A stretch of DNA of 64,000 nt from Triangularia verruculosa (Eukaryota > Ascomycota > Sordariomycetes > Sordariales > Podosporaceae), in the NCBI GenBank assembly GCA_033296885.1, contig MU863910.1, positions 62,001 to 126,000 of the forward strand, in the 5' to 3' direction. The notes beneath the pieces are model-generated. The model was not told where the DNA came from. It saw only the letters and a list, made by a program, of their open reading frames with translations, and searched no databases. The stretch's first letter is position 1. Every line of letters starts with the position of its first letter. This document shows, one piece after another, positions 33,275 through 45,048 of this stretch. The position numbers were made by a program, and so were the translations under genes.

Positions 33275-34229
33275 TCAAGGTTTTTCTTTCGGGGGCCGAC
33301 CTGGCTGTTTCTGGTGCTCTGAAATATGATGTTTCTCGAGTTCGATGTAGATTGGAAATGGTGTTCCACACTCGCAGATAAACATGTTGCAATGAGTTGT
33401 ACTTTCGGAGGCTAGGGAACGGCAACGCTTCTGATGATTCTTGAACTGGTACCAGCGCTTGACTGTCATACCACAACTGCACCTAAATGGAAGCACGGAA
33501 AAGTCGATACTTGTGTGGTGCGGACGAACTTCTCTGCACACCTTGGCTCTATGGCGGAGACGACCCTTGACGTCTGCAAAGTCTCTATTGCAGCCAGGTT
33601 CCGTGGCTGTGCGACAGCTAAATCGTCGTTTGCAGGATGGTAGGCCGCCTGGTTGCTTGGGCTTGGTATGAGCCCTGATCGGTGACTGGCATTAGCATTC
33701 CATGTGCGCTTCCAATTGGTTTTCAGACACGGCTCATGGAGCAGGAAGCCACTTACAAAAAGCGTAGAACAGAGAAAGATAGACCACAGTTCTCGCAGGT
33801 TCGCAATTGCGGCGTGATTGAGTCAACTGGTGCAGTAGAGAGGGGTGTGGTCAGCTCTTCTGCAGATCCACCTGCCACCGAGTGAGTTGTCGGCCAGCCA
33901 GGAGTCAGAGAGGTTTCGAAAGAAGGTTGTAAACCTAAAGCAGGATCGGAAGAGATATTGAAACCGGAGCTTTCTGTTCGCCAAGGAGGCAGACCATTAT
34001 CATCATCAAGATCGAAGAGCACCCCAAAGTCGAGTTTTGTGTGCTCATCGATCGACGGACAATGGCTCTCCTGTTGGCCCGAACAGTCTGCAAATCCATC
34101 AGATAAGAAGTTGAAGTCCACTAGATCACAGCCCAAGAGATCATAGTCGAGAAGAAATTCCGACTGAGTTAAGCGACGACCATGGTGCTCCTCCTGGATG
34201 GTGGATGCGCGGGGTGTGGGCCCGCGCAA
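33275..34229 (-). CDS. C2H2-like zinc-finger regulator, 5' end unresolved
   Basis: Two exons are clear on the minus strand: up to 33757, and 33674-33275, joined in phase 2 (GTAAGT donor, GCTAAT branch, ATCAG acceptor). The frame of the first exon is open only back to 34229, where a stop precedes it, and it contains no ATG. An upstream exon must therefore supply the start; a plausible acceptor is the AG at 34189-34188 (ATCCAG before GAGGAGC). The protein has an acidic, hydrophobic N-terminal part that could activate transcription, CENCGLSF at the splice joint, and Cys/His clusters SCRTATEPGCNRDF...H, FRCSCGMTVKRWYQFKNHQKRC and FICECGTPFPIYIELEKHHISEH, which look like three C2H2-type fingers. 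It ends in KQPGRPPKEKP, an AT-hook-like tail. A nuclear DNA-binding role is inferred. Confidence 0.68.
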
Positions 34230-36227
34230 TCAGGAAACAGATGTTGTCGGATTCACTCAAGTTTTGATACCTGAGCCAGCGTGATGAGGGTAGCCTTGCG
34301 GTGTGTGCTGGGTGTGAATTTGATGTCTCGTAGTATCCACTTTCACTCTTCGGAAAATGGATGGGGACTCCCCAAAGGGGCCCGTTGCCGGTCAGTCGGT
34401 AGGAACCTGTCCGCCAGCATTGTCAGTTGTAAATGCACTATTTGGTGGTATACGGGAAAGTAGGTAGGTAAGGAATACAGAGTCTTAATGACCTGCCAAC
34501 CTATTTTTCAGCAGAATGTGAGTGTAATGGATGCTGTCTGGTGATCTCCTGGCTTCGGGGAACGCCTTCCTGCCGAGATTATTCTAGAAATGAAAGAAAG
34601 CAAGGTGTAGCTGGAAGGGTGGGGCACCTGGACATTCAAATACCTGAGCTTGCTGGATTTGTTTCGGTGGGACAAAGTCGTGGGCCAAATTTTTGAGCCT
34701 ATCACAGTTGCTCGTTAAGAGTTCTGCATATTTAGGTAGCTATTAACCCAGCCCACCCACTTGCGCTTGCTATAACAATCATGTACCTTACTATCACTCA
34801 TTTCAAGCACTTCTCAGAGTCTTTCTGGCGTCCGCAATGTCCTGTCTGGCGGGCCAATTTCTATATCCAATGCAGGAGCTCCACACATTGGGCAAGGGCA
34901 GATTTTCATCGCCATACGTTCGAGAAACTACCTACCTATTTACTCATACACGGCAATATGGGCCAATTTTAGTTACCTCAAGCTTCGGGACTCATAATGA
35001 AGGACCATTTTTTGCCACCAGATTTCGGTCATGGAACGAGAATATGACGCCCTGTTTCCTTCGGAGTTGGGTTAAAAAAAAAGGCCCACAAACGAGGTCT
35101 TCCATGTCACCATATTTAATTGCATTCAAAAACCTGCCTACCTATCTAGGTATAATAGGACTGAACTTCCATCTGCATCACCTGGCTGTGGGATACAGTA
35201 TAACTAAAAGCATTTCGATTTAGTCTCATGTTTTATAGCTACCTCCTACTCTCCTACCCCCAGCGCAGTTCAGTCATACTTTACATCTTCATTACTTCGC
35301 GCCCCAGGTAAACCAAGGTAGATAACTTTTGCTGTATCTACCAAGAATCTGAGTGGGCATGGTCAACAGTTCAACGCTTTGCTAACTCTTTCAAATACAA
35401 AACAGCCGGAATGACACTTGAAGAGCGCAATTGTTCTTCAACAACCCACCCTGCTTCTCGAAAGCCGGCAACAGCACAACCGTTATTTCTCCAACTTAAC
35501 CGCTCCTGGGAACTGTCTCGTACTGGGCCTGAATCGGCCGCGCCGTTGGCAAATGATACAAACCCCCTTGAGAGATGGCTGTCGCAGGATGCCAAGGAGG
35601 AGCCTTGGACTGGAGTTGGTTTTATCGCGGCGGGGTCCCGAATTACAACGCACACACTTACCGGCTGTGGGGCAGGCAAACAAGACAGCACGAAGGCAGA
35701 GGATGGATCAGTCACGACGTAACATCTTGAAGTTTTCCAGGGTTCGCGAACCGACCTGACATTCACGACCGCTGAATACACATTTGGACCGTTATGTACC
35801 CTAGCTGATTGCCAACTTGACACTAGCAAAGCGTCTTCATGTTCAGTGTACCTCTAATAACAAGTCTGTTAACAACGCCATTAACCCACCTGGGTCGCTT
35901 TCCCTGAAGGTAGGTACCTTAGGTATGCAGGGCAGGGAACTTGAATGCGAAATTGGAAGTGAATACAATAGCGTCTACGGAGTAACGATATGATGAATGG
36001 CGCGTGATAAATGTAAGGTATGCCTGAATTTTGGGCCGAGTGGTAGGAACCAGAGAACGATGGGAGGCTGTCAAACTGCCCATGCGAGGGAGATATAGGA
36101 GAATAAATTCATGTACCTAAGTAAGGTACCTCACCACTAACATGAACGATCAAGACATGAAATGTACCTATCTAAGCGATACCTTCTTATTTGTCACCTA
36201 TTCATTAGCTCATAATGAGATCCGTTC
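34230..36227. other. Gene-poor stretch, 2.0 kb
   Basis: Apart from the missing first exon of the zinc-finger gene, which should lie in the first few hundred bases, no gene is supported. TAGGTACCTT-type motifs occur at about 35907-35926 and 36112-36133. Short frames on both strands at 35371-35829 overlap and are not called. Confidence 0.5.
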
Positions 36228-38018
36228 CTACTCCGTTCTGTAAGTCAACCCAATCAAGAGGTCTCCCGAGTCGCTGAAGACAGGGCTCTTCATGTCAAAC
36301 GTTCCCCCACCGGGAAAGATGAACCTGGCTTGTTCATTCAGTAGCGCTTCAACCAATGTTCTGAGACGTTCTGTACCCGTGGCCTCACGGATTGTCTTCC
36401 TCACCATTGAATCGAGTTCACTGACAAAAGTATCTGCCTCTTTCAGCCTGTCGGAAACCAACTTGCCCAAAACTGGCAGATCATCCAGCGCCGTGCTGGC
36501 CAAGTTTGTGACTCGAGGCAACGTGTTGACTACTGGCACGCTCACAGTAGCAAACAGTTCACCGCCATCCTCAACTGAGCTCAGGTCAATCTGAGCAGTC
36601 CAGTCTGCGGTAGCGGTGATGTCGTACCCTGTCTCAATAAGTTTTCGGCCCAGCGCCGTGGCACAAATACGCCACTTCGCCGTCATTGAAATCCCAGATG
36701 AAATCTCGACCGTTCCAGATTCAGCTTTGGGTTTCACTGTCACTGAAATAGTCTCGACATCAGCCCAGGACGTTTCCTTGCATTCGCACGTCACATTGGC
36801 GACCTTCTCAGACCAATCCAACCACTTCGATGTGCCAATCTCAACGCCGAACGGCAAGTTCTTGAACATTTCACTGCTCCAATGCAATTGATGTGTATGC
36901 TCGCGCGTTTTCATCGAGTCATGGCCTTGATATTTCAGCCCCAACCCGGACAGGGTGGGCGCTAGCCCATCAAGTGGCTCTCTATCCCCATCAAGAAGCC
37001 ATGTCTCGTCCAAATTCCGCGTGATTGGGAGATTGGAGCAAATGCTGTTGGCCAGGTTCCGAGCGTCCACAACCAGTACCTTTAGGTTTCGCGCCAAGAA
37101 GGTGTCGACAAAAATGTGTTTGGACATGGCGAGGGTGCCGCCAAAAGAGCCATAGAAAAAGCCTCCGGTCCATTCGATCTTCTTGTCCGGCATTGGTGCC
37201 GATTGTGTCATCTCAGTGAACAAGAAAGCGTTAAGACCGTTTTTGGGGCTTCTTCGGTTCATGTCACCGTCAGGTCTGTGAAGCATGACCTGGGGTCGCA
37301 TGGAGGTGGGAGGAAAGGAGGGGTCCTGTGAATAGGTCGATGCGAGATCTTGCTTTTCGTCGAGTCTGACTACAACTCCAAGAAGTCGCTCCGAGTCTGG
37401 TCTTTTTCTGACGGCCTCCAGGTGGTTCTCGAAGTAGAGCTTGACACGGGATGCGCTGCGACCCTCGAGAGACGCAAGCCCGGGTGTGATGCTAGACTGC
37501 CAGTCCAAAGAACCGACGCCGGGCGAACGGAAGTCAATCAAGACCTGATCGACCGTGTACATTCCGGAGTGTTTGATCTTGTCTCCGAACTCCTGCGGTG
37601 TCCCGTCCTTCCTCTTCACCGAGAACTTAGCCTTGTAGGCAAGTGACCAGCCTTCCAAGTCCAGCTCCCGTGGTTGCGCATGGGGAGAATGTCGTTGATG
37701 CTTCGGTACGTTGAAGTCTATTCGAGCTCTGGAGGTCTCTTTCCAGCAGTATGTTCCGCTCTTGAAGTTGACAAAGAAGAGCGCTGCATCGGCGTCTCCT
37801 TCTTCAATGAGATGCACAGTTGACGCCTTCAGTATTGCGTCCCGAATGCCGTGACCATTCTTATCAGAGTAGTCATCGAATCTGTGAGCTTCGCTACCAA
37901 GAGTCTCGAAGTGGTGGCTCAAAATATCGTTGATGCTGGCCTGGCTGAGAGCGATAACTTGGTGGAAGCCCTGAAGCGTGACGCCGAAGCGTGAGGTTGA
38001 AGTGGCTGAAGCAGCCAT
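36228..38018 (-). CDS. 596-residue TULIP/P47-like protein of unknown function
   Basis: One intronless frame from ATG 38018. No signal peptide or membrane helix. The start (RFGVTLQGFHQVIALSQASINDIL) and a later block (NAFLFTEMTQSAPMPDKKIEWTGGFFYGSFGGTLAMSKHIFVDTFL) recall a poorly studied group of fungal and bacterial proteins with the opening pattern of P47/TULIP-type lipid-binding proteins, some of which accompany bacterial toxins. The resemblance is by eye and remote. Long strand-rich sections follow, then Ala/Leu helices (LASTALDDLPVLGKLVSDRL) and a C-terminal strand pair. It is transcribed away from the 1,181-residue protein gene across a 740-bp gap, which suggests shared control. Function unknown; lipid or membrane binding is a guess from the fold pattern. 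Confidence 0.85.
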   Translation of the reverse strand: MAASATSTSRFGVTLQGFHQVIALSQASINDILSHHFETLGSEAHRFDDYSDKNGHGIRDAILKASTVHLIEEGDADAALFFVNFKSGTYCWKETSRARIDFNVPKHQRHSPHAQPRELDLEGWSLAYKAKFSVKRKDGTPQEFGDKIKHSGMYTVDQVLIDFRSPGVGSLDWQSSITPGLASLEGRSASRVKLYFENHLEAVRKRPDSERLLGVVVRLDEKQDLASTYSQDPSFPPTSMRPQVMLHRPDGDMNRRSPKNGLNAFLFTEMTQSAPMPDKKIEWTGGFFYGSFGGTLAMSKHIFVDTFLARNLKVLVVDARNLANSICSNLPITRNLDETWLLDGDREPLDGLAPTLSGLGLKYQGHDSMKTREHTHQLHWSSEMFKNLPFGVEIGTSKWLDWSEKVANVTCECKETSWADVETISVTVKPKAESGTVEISSGISMTAKWRICATALGRKLIETGYDITATADWTAQIDLSSVEDGGELFATVSVPVVNTLPRVTNLASTALDDLPVLGKLVSDRLKEADTFVSELDSMVRKTIREATGTERLRTLVEALLNEQARFIFPGGGTFDMKSPVFSDSGDLLIGLTYRTE

Positions 38019-38758
38019 ATTGATGGATAATGCAAGTCAACGAAGCAAGGTCTGAATGGTAGAACTGCTCGGCATCAGAGCGAGTCGAAAGGCCCGAAGT
38101 ATATATGTAGGTGCTTGACGTCTCCCAGTCCCGGTGTGGAATCGAGCCATCCCCTCTGCTCCAGACAGTTGCTGCGTGCAAGGGCAGGTCGAGACCACTG
38201 CACCTCCGTGGGGAGTGGTTCTTTGGCTGAAAATACCAATGTCACTATTCTTTGCGACGTTTCAAGATCAGTGGCGTCGTTAGGCCATGTCGAGACAAGG
38301 TGGTTGGAGAGTTGAATGCGCGCTTCAGCTCGCATTACTTCTTGGCATGACATGCCCAATTCTGATTTGGGTTGGACACAGTTCTCTTGACGGCGCCTTT
38401 CCTCAGTCCGTAGAGTCTAGACCGTGTATTGACACAAGCTGAATATCACTATTGGGTCCAGACCAACGCATCACCGCATCACACCGCACTACTCTCGCCC
38501 ACTAGCGAAACGACGAGTCCAACTCAGCCAGCCCAAAATCAGCCACTATGCACCACTGCTGAGATGCGGATGAATCCGGAGAAGTTCGAGAGCGGACAGG
38601 GTCCGCATTTTAATACGAATATATCCGTCGCGGCTTACGGGATGTCTGTTTGATGTTGGCAAGCGCTGATACTTTGTTCTTTTCCCTTCGCAACCGACTA
38701 TCAATAATTCGTGAAGATCCATTTAGCCTCGCTTCTCTCAACCACACCATTCACTGAT
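38019..38758. promoter_or_regulatory. Shared divergent promoter of the 36-42 kb pair
   Basis: 740 bp between the two ATGs, with no open frame of note. A short ATATATGTA element on the minus-strand gene side (about 38099-38107) could be a TATA-like site. Joint regulation of both genes is inferred from arrangement. Confidence 0.5.
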
Positions 38759-41700
38759 ATGGCGCAAGTGTACACTTCTTGTGAGTTGATGGACCATGCC
38801 TTTCCGGCACGTCCAGTAAACCTCAAGGGCAGATTCTTTGTTGCTCATGATGTCGATGGCGACCCTATGATCTTTTCAGCCAACGATCGTGGGGCTTTGT
38901 GCCTGATCATGAAAGGAGACGATGGGAACAACAACTTGGTCAATTTGAGTGCCAAATTCGGATTGGCTGAGACGGAGCGAGTGACGACCTTCGCCGGCAA
39001 CCAAAACCAGGATGGCATCATCCACTTCGCCTTCGCAACACGCCAGCAAGAAGGACTGAGCAGGGTTACGATAGTAGAGCCTTTGAAGCCAAATAGGGAT
39101 GTCTGGCTTTCCCAGGATTCACTGGTGAACTGCAAGCTTAAGGGCCAGGAGCGGCATGTGGACGTTATCGATCTTCTTGTGGTATGTGGGCCCATCGACG
39201 CGAGACATATGAAGCCCTCGGCCATTGCGCCCATCGGTGTTGATTAGGTACTGACCATGGCTGCAGTGTCCAACACAGGAGCTGGCTGTCTCTAAACCGA
39301 GAGCCCCTTTAGGTTCTTCTTTCGTCTACGTGGTCCTAAAAAGCCCCGGCAAAGCAACCGAAGACGTTCACGCCATTTCCACCAACGTTGCCACTCATTC
39401 CTGGACGTGGGATGAAACAGTGGAGCTGCCAAGCGACATTGACAGGATTCTGCAAATCTGTCCGGGAAAACTCAAAATGTATCGAGGCCTTTTTGTTCTG
39501 TTCAGGAACAGAAAGCAGTCCACACATTTGAGATTTTTCGGACGTGACCCAACAGCAGACCGGCCAATCTGGAGAACACTTGTGCAACATGTGCCCGTCA
39601 CTCCCCTGTCTAAAATAGCATGTTACCAAAAAGGAGACTCGACAGACCTGTTGCTCAGCACCCCAGAAGGGCTGGTACACCGGACTTCTGACGAGTGTTT
39701 CAAGGCCAGCCGAGCCTATTCAGTCATCTCATCAGATGCTGCTTATTCAGAGACATCCCAACTGCATGTCGCCAAGAGCTTTGGAGCCGAGCAGATATCC
39801 GCCTGGGTTCTCAGCAAGGATAATAGGCTTTCATACCAGGAGTTTTCCATCTCGAACACTGCCCCACATTCGATGTCTGATGCTATCACACTGATGGGTG
39901 AGCTTCAGGGCGACGGCACATTTGCAGCGCTTCACAGTCCCATCTTTGGACAGAGGCTTTTTGTAATGGAGGGAGATCACAGGAGCAGTACCTTGAAGAT
40001 GCTCACGCAGAGCCTCGAGACAAGGATTTGGAACAACCCCCGCGACATTCTTATTCCGGATTCGGACAATGTCACCATCGCATCTTCATACACCATTCGC
40101 GTCACATTCAAGGGGGACAATGGCTTACCCTTGGCCCATCAGCCGCTGCTATTGCACAGTTCTATCTCGGCAGAGATGACAATCAACGGAAGATGCATTA
40201 CTTCAACTCCCTCGCAGTCTAATCAGGCAAAGGTATCCACAGATGAGGAGGGCATCCTGACTATCCTGATCCCCTTGAGCGAGGGAGGGATCGGTGCTCC
40301 TACTGTCACTCTCTCTGATGTCTCAGATAGCTGCTTCAAAGTCTTTAGCAAGACGGGTGGCAGTTTGACCATCGACCCAATGTCCAAGTTCTGGTCGAAG
40401 ATCAAACAGATTGACTCAGTGGATGCCCTCAAGGGTCTTGATTTCGTCAAAGATGACGTCGCAGATGAGGAACTGGAAAGGATGGTGGTTACACTTCAGA
40501 AGTTGTATCAAGTCAGGAAGAAGATGTCTTCTGATTCGAGCGGAAACTCAATCCTCCGTAGCGCGATAGAATCTTCCCTGTCCCGCTTCAAGGCTGACCC
40601 CTTCTGGGGCGCTCTTTATCAGGTGGCTGAGAAGATCGATCACACCTGGTAAGCATCACCCATATGCCGTGACAACCAATGTCGAACCGAAGAGAAGCTA
40701 ATCATGAGCAATACCAGGAGCTGCACTGTCGATGAGGTGAACGAGGCATGGAAGTTCGCCATCAGAATCGGCCAGCAAACATGGGATTTTGTGTTACAAA
40801 ATGCACCACAGGTGGCTGCGGCGATGCAGACCGTTTTGGCAGCCATAGCAGAGAGCGCAGATCGCGTGGCAGATTGGCTCAAGTTCCATTTCGACTGGGA
40901 CGATATCCTGGCTGTCAAGAACGTTCTTGTGAACGTGACGACCCAGAGCCTCCTGATGTGCTCCGACAGCATAGCCTTCGTGGAGCTCAAGGCCATGACT
41001 TATTTGGAGGATATCAGGAGTAAGGCGCGGCAACTCAAAGAGGTCTACAACGACCTGCCTCCAGAGATACGTCAGCTTGGCTTGGGAAAGCAAGAAATCA
41101 TGGTTGATCCCTCAATCAGGGGTGATTCCGAAGAGTTGCGCAAGGCAAGGGACATTTTGAACAGCCCCCAAGCACACGAGATACTCAATTATCTCAAGCC
41201 AAAGTCAACTGGAGAGACAACCATCAGCCCGCGCACCGAGGGTCAAAGCACTCTGGAACGCATCATGTTGAGAGTTGGGATAATGTGGAGAGAGCTGGAC
41301 CAGCTTGCCTCCAGACTCAGTGTCAACATACTCGAGCTCTTTGGGTCGCTGGCAAGCGGAGACACCCTCACATTGGAACGTCTGATACAGACAGTTGGGT
41401 TTGACCTATTGGACGATTTCGCTGGCCTTATTGAGAGCCTTGTCACGGCGATCTTGGGTTCCTTGAGCGACATCATTCTCGCTTTGGCTGATTCTATGAA
41501 TCATGTCATTCACGTCCCAGTCCTCTCCACAATCTACAAAGGAGTCACTAACGGGGGTAATCTCACCGTTCTTGATGCAGTTTGTCTTGCAATTGCTGTA
41601 CCCACGACGCTTGTATACAAGGTAATCACCAAGGAACGTCCCACCGCTATCAAAGGCATCGAGCCGCTCACTCATCCAGACATCATGCGTCCCGACCTCG

Positions 41701-42458
41701 ATGAACGTATGGGCCGCCTAAAAGACAAAAAGGACCAAGTCGAGGAGCAGCCCATCAAAGTGGAAACTGCAAAGAAGGCTCTCCAGGCAAGTGTTGAGAG
41801 GTTCGAGAAGCGAGGCGGTCGATCAGGGAAGAAGATCACCAAGCTTGCTTCCATCATTCTGGACAGTACATGGTTCACCATTGTGACAGTGCCTTTTCTT
41901 TGGGTTCCTGACAAAGCAGCAGAGGCTGGGAACTTTAATTTTGGGCTCTCTGCTGTGTTCAAAGCCTTCCTGTGGTTTGCTCGGGGTGGGCTTCTGCTTC
42001 TATCCGGAGGTGGCGATAGTGGTATGTGGCAAGGCCTAGTCGACAAGTTTACAACGAAAATCGATCAATTCATGCCCCGTCTGTTTGTATGGGCACTGGA
42101 CGGATTCATAGAATTCTGGCACACCTTTGGAAAGACGTTGGGGGGCAAAGCGGGTGTTGTTGCAGGATGTCTTCAGTTGGTACTTCTGGTGATGGGTCAA
42201 TTCGACCGATGGAAGAGGCTCGGCAAGGACAAATTCCCGTGGTTTCTGACCGCACAAGAGTTCACCAAGTTCACTGGCAAAATGCTTGTCTATGCCACAG
42301 GAATGACGCCTAGCGGAGCTGCCTACGTGAAGGCCCCTCTCACCGGAGCAGTAGTGGTCTTTGGCTTCAAGACGAGACATCTGGCGTTTGATCGTATCTG
42401 CTGGGAGTTGAAGGGACGCCACGACGACCAAGCGGAGGATTACGATCCCATCGTTTGA
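38759..42458 (+). CDS. 1,181-residue propeller/Ig/helical protein, toxin-like layout
   Basis: Exons 38759-39181, 39267-40648 and 40718-42458 join in phase 0 and phase 2 to give 1,181 residues. Start is ATG 38759 (MAQVYTS); there is no signal peptide. Residues 1 to about 390 consist of repeated strand-like blocks (GDPMIFSANDRGALCLI, DGIIHFAFATRQ, TDLLLSTPEGLVHR) that could form a beta-propeller. About 395-500 is an Ig-like segment (SYTIRVTFKGDNGLPLAHQP to STDEEGILTILIPLSEGG) of the type used in adhesins and macroglobulins. From about 515 the protein is long helices, including amphipathic ones, with hydrophobic stretches near 884 (LTVLDAVCLAIAVPTTLVY), 985 (WFTIVTVPFLWV) and 1082 (GVVAGCLQLVLLVMG). 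This order resembles large membrane-inserting proteins, but no family is recognised and the role is inferred. Confidence 0.88.
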
Positions 42459-43411
42459 GGGTAGGTATCAAGGATGGGAGAAACTTCTCAATCGGTAGGT
42501 ACGATGCACAGTCCGGATTTTTGGGCAACGGGTACTCTGTAGTTGCTCCTTACCGCCCACAGCGAGCACTCCATCCTTATCTCAACCGTTTTTTGTTTTT
42601 TCTCTTTGGCCTGGTTTCTGGAAAGATATAAGTATTTTGCATAGGGTTATAAGAGCTATGGGAGGGCTACAATGAGAAGGATACGTGGAAAGTTGAATCT
42701 ACCTACCTTGATAGGTACTTACCTTACTCATGCAAGCCACTTAGCTTATTCTTTTCCGGTGGATAATAGAATTCCAGCTCTGGAAGAAAACATCGTGACG
42801 TTGTGGTTGTGATCTTCCTCTACTGCCACCGCAGCACCCTGCATGTTGGACTCTAGCGGCTGTTAAAGAAAGAAACATGTCGACATGGCCACAGATGTCG
42901 AGTTTGAGATACAGCACAGCCTCCCTATCTTTATCCTCCCAAGACCCAGGCACCAGCAAATCGCGAGAGAGCCGACTGCAGATCGCGACAGCTCAGCGCT
43001 AGCCGTTGCGATCTTCGCCCCATAGCGTCCCGATAGAGCGGCGCAGCATCATGGGCCCCTGTCCGCCAATCTCACCGCGAGACTGCTTTGGGAAAAGAGC
43101 CCTCGTTTTCTGTGGGGAATCGGCACAACCGCAAGGGAAAGGGTTGCAGCGCAGCAATCCACGCCGCAGGCCGTCATTAGCTCCAACTTGCTCACCAACA
43201 GCTCACCACTCGACCGACGTTGAAACACGATTCGTTCGCGGAGTTGTGTTGGTGGCTTTTTGTTTTTGTTCCTTAAGTTCTTCCTTCCATTCCTTTGTTT
43301 GCCTCGGCGCTTCTCTTGATGTTTCCAACCCCTTCGACCACCAGACAGGCCACGCTCCTCATGGCGACTAGGTGATCGACACGAGAAACTGGATGATATG
43401 AACACGACGAA
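42459..43411. other. Intergenic, 0.95 kb
   Basis: 3' flank of the large gene and promoter of the next. A TACCTACCTTGATAGGTACTTACC motif group lies at 42700-42725. No supported gene. Confidence 0.6.
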
Positions 43412-44604
43412 ATGGAAAGAAACACCCCGGAAACCGGTCACGACGGGCTCATCCACATCCCCAACCACCCACCACAAACCGCCGAGCGAAACTCAACCAC
43501 CTACCCCGAAGTCGTCCACGATCCCCAATCCCAATCCTCCATTCTCCCCGGCCGTCTATCACCATCCCAGCAGCAAGAAACCGAGTCCAGCAATTTTCCC
43601 GAAGTCACCACTGAACAGCCTCCTCTCCACCTCGAAAAGAACTACCCCGAGGTAGCCACCCACGATTACGAACACCAGCATCACCGCCCCCCACCACAGC
43701 AGCTGTCCTCATCTCCACCTCCCTCAACGGTCCAGTACTTCCAAGCCCATCAACAGCAACGTCCAAGTCCTGTCCCCACTCCAGCACCAACTCACACAAC
43801 ATACACCGCTGGGCAAGGAACCATACTAGCGGAACCAAGACCATCGGGAGTCCACTCGCTAAGAGACGCATGGAGCATCAACAGCGGGGATGACGTAGAG
43901 CGAGATCCGCAGACAGGATACGTCCCCGGAGCTACCGGCGGCGGGAGCCGGCTAAGAAATGGACACAACCGCCACCCTTCCGGCGCCGACCGGTCCTTCT
44001 CCGGTGCGCGGAGCAGTAGTTTTGGAAAGAAACCGCTGGCGAAGAGGTCGATATTTTGGGTTCTGGTGATGCTTGTGGCGATCATCATTGTCTTGGCGGG
44101 CGTGCTAGGGGCTGTGGCGACGGGAAAGATCAAGACTGCTGCCACGACGGAGAGGTATGTGTTCCTCCCTCTGAAGACTCTGGAGAAGAAGAAAAGAAGG
44201 ACAGAGATTAACAGGACAATAGTAACCCACCACCTCAACCTGGTGATGATAATGGCGAAGGTGGTTTCATGCTGTCGACGTATACCACCGGAGCGGGAAA
44301 GACAGTGTCTCTTTCCTGTCCTTCGGCTCATGGGCTTAATTACACAGCCGCCGTCAACGATCGACAAAAGGTGTTTAGGCGACAGTGCGGAGCGAACTAT
44401 GCCGGTGGTGACGGTGTGTTGGGGTTGGTGAAGGATGATGTTTTGAGTTTGTCAGGCTGCTTGGACAGGTGCGCGAGGGAAGAAAAGTGCGCGGGGGCTG
44501 TGTTCATTCCCAAGGCAAACCCCGATCCTCAGTGTTGGTTAAAAGAATTCCTGGGTGTGAGAAGAGACGGAGAGGATATGGAAGCCGGAGTTTTGTGGCA
44601 GTGA
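43412..44604 (+). CDS. Type II membrane protein with apple/PAN-like ectodomain
   Basis: Exons 43412-44154 and 44223-44604 (phase 2 joint, AATAG acceptor) give 374 residues. The N-terminal 205 residues are Pro/Gln/His-rich, unstructured and would be cytoplasmic. One membrane helix (IFWVLVMLVAIIIVLAGVLGA, about residues 214-234) follows KKPLAKR, so the C-terminus is outside. The short ectodomain contains CGANYAGGD, LSGCLDRCAREEKCAGAVFIP and QCWLKEFLG, the Cys spacing of fungal apple/PAN-type modules, which bind proteins or sugars. Such proteins are common in sordariomycetes and of unknown function. An alternative acceptor 8 nt upstream breaks the frame, so the chosen one is favoured. Confidence 0.82.
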
Positions 44605-45048
44605 GGTTGTTCACACACTTTGGCTTTGATATCTGGCATTGATGGGACTACGTAAGGAGCTGGAATTAATGGGAATCGGAAGGCAAGGGAGCAGACTGGA
44701 TACCCATGGGCGGCCACTTGTGACGTATTTTGGATAAGGTTCAGGTGAAAATGTATTGGGAAAAGGTTATGGGTTGGTGGTGATTTCGGGTTCGAAGACA
44801 GAAGGATTTGTGAATAGTGCATTTGCCCTGTAAATATACTGAATCACTTACAGCGTTTTCTCGAACGTGTTTCCCCGAACGTGTTTCCCCCACAGTCCCG
44901 AAGTGAACAGCTCTATAACGTTGAAAGCCGCGTAAAAATGGAGATAAACCCGAGGTGTTAAATCAATGGGATGCAATATTTTTGAGCCGGAAAAAACTGA
45001 GGACAGAGCATGACTTTTTATGTAGGTATCCTAGGAATAGAAAATCGC
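44605..45048. other. Intergenic, between convergent genes
   Basis: 3' flanks only. A doubled string (CGAACGTGTTTCCCC at about 44863-44877 and 44877-44891) is the single visible repeat. Confidence 0.6.

Noticed and set aside
35371..35829. Overlapping frames on both strands (103 and 152 codons)
   Set aside because: Neither has a domain, signal peptide, intron pattern or start context that stands out, and each explains the other as a shadow.
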